A DNA stretch of 10,224 nucleotides, taken from positions 1-10,224 of the forward strand of contig JAMCPC010000057.1 of the NCBI GenBank assembly GCA_023379725.1, read 5' to 3'. The notes below the pieces were generated by a model, which searched no databases, was not told the origin of the DNA, and saw only the letters and a program-made list of their open reading frames with translations. The DNA comes from Actinomycetota bacterium (lineage in GTDB: Bacteria; Actinomycetota; Acidimicrobiia; Acidimicrobiales; JAMCPL01). Positions 6,813 to 10,224 of this stretch are shown piece after piece. Every line of letters begins with the position of its first letter. Positions within the stretch are counted from its first letter, which is position 1. The position numbers and the translations under genes are program-made.

Positions 6813-7865
6813 TTATCTATGCTCCTTGCTCTCTTCCAAATATCTCTTCATTCTGTCAAGAACCGGTACGGGACCCGGATCAATCTGCTCGATACGCGCC
6901 ACTTCCAACGAGATGAGGTCTCCCAAAAAGATCAGGTCAAACATTCTCGCGGTAACGGTATCACCTTCCGCATACAATTCGATAATACCGCCGACAGACT
7001 CCGACACTGCTTCACGAAGAAAATCGTAACGTTTTATTATAGCCTCACTCTCATCAATATGCCTCATGGCCACGACAGCTACCAGTTGGCGGGTGATGTC
7101 ACCAAGCTGTCCCCAGCCTGCCAGTTCGTTGTGGCATAACTCAGGTACCGTCGAACTAATGGCTATGGATTTTGCGTTCTCATTTATCTGGGTGCGCAAT
7201 CTGGAAGCAGCCACCGCTCCGATTCCATCAGATCCCCATATTAACGGGATACGCCCTGCAATCAGCTTAGCAGCTGAATCTACCATAGCAATACCACCAG
7301 GTTCATTTACCTGCCCTACCCGGCGTTTCAGGTGGCTGATGGCATCTTTGAGCGAATCCGTAGCATTGGATACCAGGCCGACTACTTCCATCGCTACATA
7401 GAGTGGAACAAATAGTGCCCCTATTGCAGCCCTGGGCTGAGGTATAGTGCTATCGACATTGAACCATGGTATCCCCCAATCAGCAGCCATCTCTGCAACT
7501 GTGCCTCCACTGGAAATTGCCATCATTTTAGCGCCTCTGCGATGAGCACTTCTCATCACCTCTATAGTCTCCTCAGTATTACCTGAAAACGAAATTACAA
7601 TCAAAAAAGTATGATCGCCCACATATGCCGGCAAGTTGTAGGACTTGCACACCGATACCGGAACAGGACAATTGCTGGCAACGACAGCACTGAGGAGATC
7701 CCCTATAATGCCGCTTCCACCCATGCCTGCCACAACGACATTTGATGTACCGGAATACGACCTCAATATATTCATATCGTGCTGGGTAGTACCACTCAAT
7801 GCAATTTCCATCTGCAGTGGCAGCTCCATGACTGCCTCCCGTATGTAGAGAGAATCTAACGACAT
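6813..7865 (-). CDS. Bifunctional phosphoglucose/phosphomannose isomerase (SIS domains)
   Basis: This enzyme family interconverts fructose-6-P with glucose-6-P and with mannose-6-P in the cytoplasm. The 350-residue protein has the SIS sugar-phosphate site GMGGSGI (47-53) and SFSGNTEET (92-100), then PRAAIG (144-149). In the second SIS domain, Glu229 (QINENAK) and His245 (ELCHNELAGW) match the base and ring-opening residues of the archaeal PGI/PMI family. The C-terminal DPGPVPVLDRMKRYL is also typical. Related actinobacterial copies are often annotated only as SIS-domain proteins. The ATG at 7865 gives the homologous N-terminus (LDSLYIREAVMELPLQ) but has no Shine-Dalgarno sequence. An in-frame ATG at 7829 is preceded by GGGAGG with a 5-base spacer, so a shorter product is possible. 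The gene lies 6 bases after the Trm112-like gene and 2 before ahcY. Together with manB it completes the route from fructose-6-P to mannose-1-P. Which sugar it prefers cannot be read from the sequence. Confidence 0.9.
   Translation of the reverse strand: MSLDSLYIREAVMELPLQMEIALSGTTQHDMNILRSYSGTSNVVVAGMGGSGIIGDLLSAVVASNCPVPVSVCKSYNLPAYVGDHTFLIVISFSGNTEETIEVMRSAHRRGAKMMAISSGGTVAEMAADWGIPWFNVDSTIPQPRAAIGALFVPLYVAMEVVGLVSNATDSLKDAISHLKRRVGQVNEPGGIAMVDSAAKLIAGRIPLIWGSDGIGAVAASRLRTQINENAKSIAISSTVPELCHNELAGWGQLGDITRQLVAVVAMRHIDESEAIIKRYDFLREAVSESVGGIIELYAEGDTVTARMFDLIFLGDLISLEVARIEQIDPGPVPVLDRMKRYLEESKEHR
6822..6827 (-). promoter_or_regulatory. Ribosome binding site for ahcY
   Basis: AAGGAG on the minus strand overlaps the last codons of the isomerase gene and lies 11 bases before the ahcY ATG at 6810. 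It is among the clearest Shine-Dalgarno sequences in the window and supports the assigned start. Confidence 0.65.
7835..7840 (-). promoter_or_regulatory. Strong internal Shine-Dalgarno sequence in the isomerase gene
   Basis: GGGAGG on the minus strand lies 5 bases before an in-frame ATG at 7829 (codon 13). It is a better ribosome binding site than anything before the assigned ATG at 7865. It may mark the true or an additional start, or it may only reflect the Arg-Glu-Ala coding sequence. Confidence 0.35.
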
Positions 7866-7871
7866 GAACGT

Positions 7872-8108
7872 TTAATGGCTGTTCAGAGTCTCTACTGCCT
7901 TACCGGAGGTAGCTTTTTCCGTAAGACGCTTGTGCTCCTCTTCATCTACCTGGTGGGATTCGTCGATCAACATAATCGGTATGCCGTCACGTATCTCATA
8001 AGCCCTCTTCAGCCGAGGGTTGTAAAGAATATTCTCGTCTTCGAAGTAGAGCAGCGATCCTTTATCCTCTGGACATGCCAGCACTTCAATAAGCAATTTA
8101 TCGAGCAT
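7872..8108 (-). CDS. Trm112-like protein lacking most zinc ligands
   Basis: This is a small protein of 78 residues from the chosen start. It has the Trm112/UPF0434 pattern: LLIEVLACPEDKGSLLY, then YNPRLKRAYEIRDGIPIMLIDES, and an acidic/basic C-terminal tail. In eukaryotes and archaea Trm112 proteins activate several tRNA and protein methyltransferases. The bacterial role is poorly known, so no function is assigned. Only one cysteine (Cys12) remains; the second CxxC-like position is occupied by the YNPRL segment. From memory this is common in actinobacterial versions between manB and the isomerase gene. The ATG at 8108 is chosen over upstream in-frame TTG (8123) and ATG (8120) because GATGAGG lies 6 bases before it, inside manB. 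The gene overlaps manB by 11 bases and ends 6 bases before the isomerase gene, which implies joint expression with the mannose-phosphate enzymes. Confidence 0.85.
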   Translation of the reverse strand: MLDKLLIEVLACPEDKGSLLYFEDENILYNPRLKRAYEIRDGIPIMLIDESHQVDEEEHKRLTEKATSGKAVETLNSH

Positions 8109-9588
8109 CGTTAACCTCATCAATCAAATCTTCGACTTCATGTATACAAGTATCCAAGTCTATCTCATGAGATGCCTCTACGTTCAGCCGGAGTAGCGGT
8201 TCAGTATTGGAAGGCCTCAGATTGAACCACCAACTACCATAATCTACAGTCAGGCCGTCCGTCATATCGCAATATACCCCTTGCTTTACGAGCCGATCAG
8301 CCACCCCTGCCACTACATGCGCAGGGTCGTCTACAACGGTATTGATCTCGCCGGATGCATTGTAGCGCTGCAAAGGCTTTACCAACTCAGAAAGTGGCTT
8401 TCCTGATCTAGACATCAGCTCCAGCACCATCAAGGCAGCTATCATACCTGAGTCTGCTCTGTAATTGTCCCGAAAGTAGTAATGCCCTGAATGTTCGCCT
8501 CCAAATAGCGCTCCCGTCTCAGCCATGACCTGCTTTATAAAGGAGTGCCCTACCCGTGTACGTATGGGCTTGCCACCCATCGAAGAAATGGTTTCAGGAA
8601 CTACCTTGGAACATATGATGTTGTACAGGATAGTCGCCCCAGGGAATTTGGTAAGCATACTGCTCGCCACTAGCGCAGTGGTCAATGAACCGGATACAGG
8701 ACGGGCATTCTCATCTACAAGAAATACCCTGTCAGCATCGCCGTCGAATGCCAGACCCACATCTGCACCCTTATCCAGGACCGCTCTCTTCAGGTCAGAC
8801 AAGTTTTTCTCCTGTATAGGATCGGCCGGATGATTCGGAAAGTTGCCGTCCAGCTCAGGATAGAGAATATGATACTCAAATGGCAACCTGGAAAATACTT
8901 CCGGAACTACCAGCCCCCCCATTCCATTCGCGGTATCAGCCACGACGACCATACTACGTAGTGTACTTATATCTATAAACGATAAGACATGCTCTACGTA
9001 GTTTTGTAACATATCTATAGAATCACTGTCGGTGCCTGGAGCCGGCCCAGCAAGATAATCACCGGTATCAAGTACGTCAGTTGCCATTTGCATCAGCTCA
9101 GCCAGCCCGGTCTCCTGACCCACCGGCCTTGCACCGCTGTAACAAAGTTTTATACCATTATAAGCAGCAGGGTTGTGAGATGCAGTAAAGATAGCGGCCG
9201 GAAGATTGAGATCCCCTGAGATAAAATATGCCATGTCGGTCGAGGTCATACCGGCATCCTTGATGGACATTCCAGCAGCCATGGCTCCCTCTGCAAATTC
9301 TTTCACAAGCTCTCTGCCCGATTCTCGCATATCACGGCAGACTACAATGGCATCAGGGACATTGTGGTTCCCTGCACTAACGGTACCATCTGGAGCAACC
9401 AAGCTATCTGGGCTGTCGTAATTTCTTGAGCTCTGGGGGATTACTGAGCTTCCGGAGTTACGCGATGCCTCTGATATGCAGAGTCGCGCAAATGCCCACC
9501 CGATGGCCCTCGCTTTGCGTGCGTCCAACTCCTCGGGCACCAGCCCTCTTATATCGTAAGCCTTGAATATACCTGACAGATCGCTCAT
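8098..9588 (-). CDS. manB: Phosphomannomutase/phosphoglucomutase with an N-terminal-domain insertion
   Basis: This cytoplasmic alpha-D-phosphohexomutase converts mannose-6-P to mannose-1-P (and usually glucose-6-P to glucose-1-P) for nucleotide-sugar and glycan synthesis. The 496-residue protein has all four functional loops: phosphoserine TASHNP (135-140, Ser137), Mg-binding DGDADR (282-287), sugar-selecting GGEHSGHYYF (363-372) and phosphate-binding RPSNTEPLLR (458-467). The N-terminal IFKAYDIRG (7-15) is also typical. GEHSGH is the usual PMM/PGM signature, so dual specificity is likely. It is about 40 residues longer than the usual 450-460 because of a Ser/Asn-rich stretch at about 39-77, between the first helix (GWAFARL) and the strand AIVVCRDMR. 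The frame is intact there. The ATG at 9588 gives the standard N-terminus; no clear Shine-Dalgarno sequence precedes it. The Trm112-like gene overlaps its end and the isomerase follows, forming one metabolic unit. Confidence 0.95.
   Translation of the reverse strand: MSDLSGIFKAYDIRGLVPEELDARKARAIGWAFARLCISEASRNSGSSVIPQSSRNYDSPDSLVAPDGTVSAGNHNVPDAIVVCRDMRESGRELVKEFAEGAMAAGMSIKDAGMTSTDMAYFISGDLNLPAAIFTASHNPAAYNGIKLCYSGARPVGQETGLAELMQMATDVLDTGDYLAGPAPGTDSDSIDMLQNYVEHVLSFIDISTLRSMVVVADTANGMGGLVVPEVFSRLPFEYHILYPELDGNFPNHPADPIQEKNLSDLKRAVLDKGADVGLAFDGDADRVFLVDENARPVSGSLTTALVASSMLTKFPGATILYNIICSKVVPETISSMGGKPIRTRVGHSFIKQVMAETGALFGGEHSGHYYFRDNYRADSGMIAALMVLELMSRSGKPLSELVKPLQRYNASGEINTVVDDPAHVVAGVADRLVKQGVYCDMTDGLTVDYGSWWFNLRPSNTEPLLRLNVEASHEIDLDTCIHEVEDLIDEVNDAR
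8115..8121 (-). promoter_or_regulatory. Ribosome binding site for the Trm112-like gene
   Basis: GATGAGG on the minus strand lies inside the last codons of manB with a 6-base spacer to the ATG at 8108. It favours that ATG over the upstream in-frame ATG at 8120, which lies within this element and has no site of its own. Confidence 0.6.
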
Positions 9589-9596
9589 CCGTTATG

Positions 9597-9602
9597 ATCA
9601 TA
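9597..9602 (-). promoter_or_regulatory. Possible -10 element upstream of manB
   Basis: TATGAT on the minus strand ends 8 bases before the manB ATG, inside the 33-base gap after the EAL gene and within the perfect palindrome TATGATCATA (9593-9602). There is no good -35 box (TTGTAA at about 19 bases spacing is the nearest). A promoter here would give a nearly leaderless message, in line with the missing Shine-Dalgarno sequence. Evidence is weak. Confidence 0.3.
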
Positions 9603-9621
9603 GCATCATGCAGGCAAAGCA

Positions 9622-10224
9622 TTACAATCGTGGAAGACTGAACTCGTCCAACAGGCGATCGGTAGGCATAGGCTTGGAGAATAGGAACCCTTGTACAAAG
9701 TCGCAATTCATCTTCTGCAAGACTTCTAATTGCATCTCTGTCTCTACCCCTTCGGCAATGACCTCCAGCTTAAGAGCATGAGCTAGATCAATAATAGCTT
9801 TAACCAGGTACCCCGCTTGGTTCTCTATACCTAAGTCATCAATGAAAGATTTGTCTATCTTCAAGACATCAAGCGGGAATCTCTGCAGATAGCTAAGTGA
9901 GGAATATCCCGTTCCAAAATCATCCACTGAGAGCGCAACTCCTAAAGACTTCAAGGAACTCATCACGCCAAGCGCAGCAGCAGCATCTTTCATCAATGCA
10001 CTCTCGGTAATTTCAAGGGTAAGCCTGTGGGGATCAATACCGGAATCCGAGATGACCTTTTCTACAGCGGCTACCAGGCCGGGGTGGTCTATCTGGCGTG
10101 CCGATAGATTGACACCCACAGTATTGACCCCGTTGCTCCACTGCCACTTTGGACCGTCCCAAAAACTAAAACTGCTACATGCGCTCTCAAGCACCCACTC
10201 ACCTATTGGAATTATCAACCCACT
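9622..10224 (-). CDS. EAL-domain cyclic-di-GMP phosphodiesterase, C-terminal part (runs off the window)
   Basis: EAL domains hydrolyse the second messenger c-di-GMP to pGpG. About 200 C-terminal residues are visible and the frame stays open to the window edge (the last codons read S-G-L-I-I-P-I-G-E-W), so the TTG at 10218 is an internal leucine and not a start. Conserved catalytic and metal-site segments are present in order: VNLSARQ, LEITESALM, DDFGTGYSSL, LKIDKSFI, IAEGVET and CDFVQGFLFSKPM. Judged from these, the domain is probably active. The EAL motif itself and any upstream GGDEF, PAS or membrane domains lie outside the window; the class is most often found C-terminal to GGDEF. The protein ends soon after the domain (DEFSLPRL). 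manB follows after 33 bases. A link between c-di-GMP turnover and polysaccharide precursor supply is conceivable but rests on position only. Confidence 0.93.
   Translation of the reverse strand, partial: SGLIIPIGEWVLESACSSFSFWDGPKWQWSNGVNTVGVNLSARQIDHPGLVAAVEKVISDSGIDPHRLTLEITESALMKDAAAALGVMSSLKSLGVALSVDDFGTGYSSLSYLQRFPLDVLKIDKSFIDDLGIENQAGYLVKAIIDLAHALKLEVIAEGVETEMQLEVLQKMNCDFVQGFLFSKPMPTDRLLDEFSLPRL

Noticed and set aside
6812..6813. SAH or SAM riboswitch upstream of ahcY
   Set aside because: Only 2 bases separate ahcY from the isomerase gene, leaving no room for a leader RNA.
6666..7139. 157-codon plus-strand open frame spanning the ahcY/isomerase junction
   Set aside because: It is antisense to two well-supported genes and has no recognisable motif.

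Overview
The window is a compact block of core housekeeping genes, all on the minus strand, so transcription runs from high to low coordinates. I see no tRNA, rRNA, CRISPR array, insertion sequence or phage gene. In transcription order it holds the 3' part of a cyclic-di-GMP phosphodiesterase (EAL) gene, a phosphomannomutase/phosphoglucomutase (manB), a short Trm112-like protein, a bifunctional phosphoglucose/phosphomannose isomerase, S-adenosylhomocysteine hydrolase (ahcY), secA, prfB, ftsE and the 5' part of ftsX.

The order manB / Trm112-like / SIS isomerase / ahcY, and the series secA / prfB / ftsE / ftsX, point to an actinobacterium. The mid-range GC content, frequent ATA isoleucine codons and the short-type (archaeal/Thermotoga-like) AhcY suit a deep-branching class such as Acidimicrobiia better than Streptomyces or Mycobacterium. 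That placement is inferred from gene order and protein character, without a database search.

Region 6813-9588 is a hexose-phosphate module. The isomerase interconverts fructose-6-P with glucose-6-P and mannose-6-P, and the mutase moves the phosphate to C1, supplying mannose-1-P or glucose-1-P for GDP-mannose, glycan and polysaccharide synthesis. AhcY (5449-6810) removes the S-adenosylhomocysteine left by methyltransferases and is tightly coupled to the isomerase gene (2-base gap). SecA (2586-5420) is the motor of the Sec translocon, PrfB (1484-2599) is release factor 2, and FtsE-FtsX (1-1309) form the ABC-type complex that controls peptidoglycan hydrolases at division.

Most junctions are overlaps or gaps of a few bases, which suggests one or a few long transcripts. 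The only sizeable gap is the 174 bases between prfB and ftsE (1310-1483). It carries a short tandem repeat and a -10-like hexamer close to the ftsE start. The most unusual protein features are two in-frame, low-complexity insertions of about 37-39 residues inside otherwise conserved enzymes: Ser/Asn-rich in the N-terminal domain of ManB and Gly/Ser-rich in AhcY. I found no evidence of a novel multi-gene system here. The findings are specific oddities in an otherwise ordinary region.
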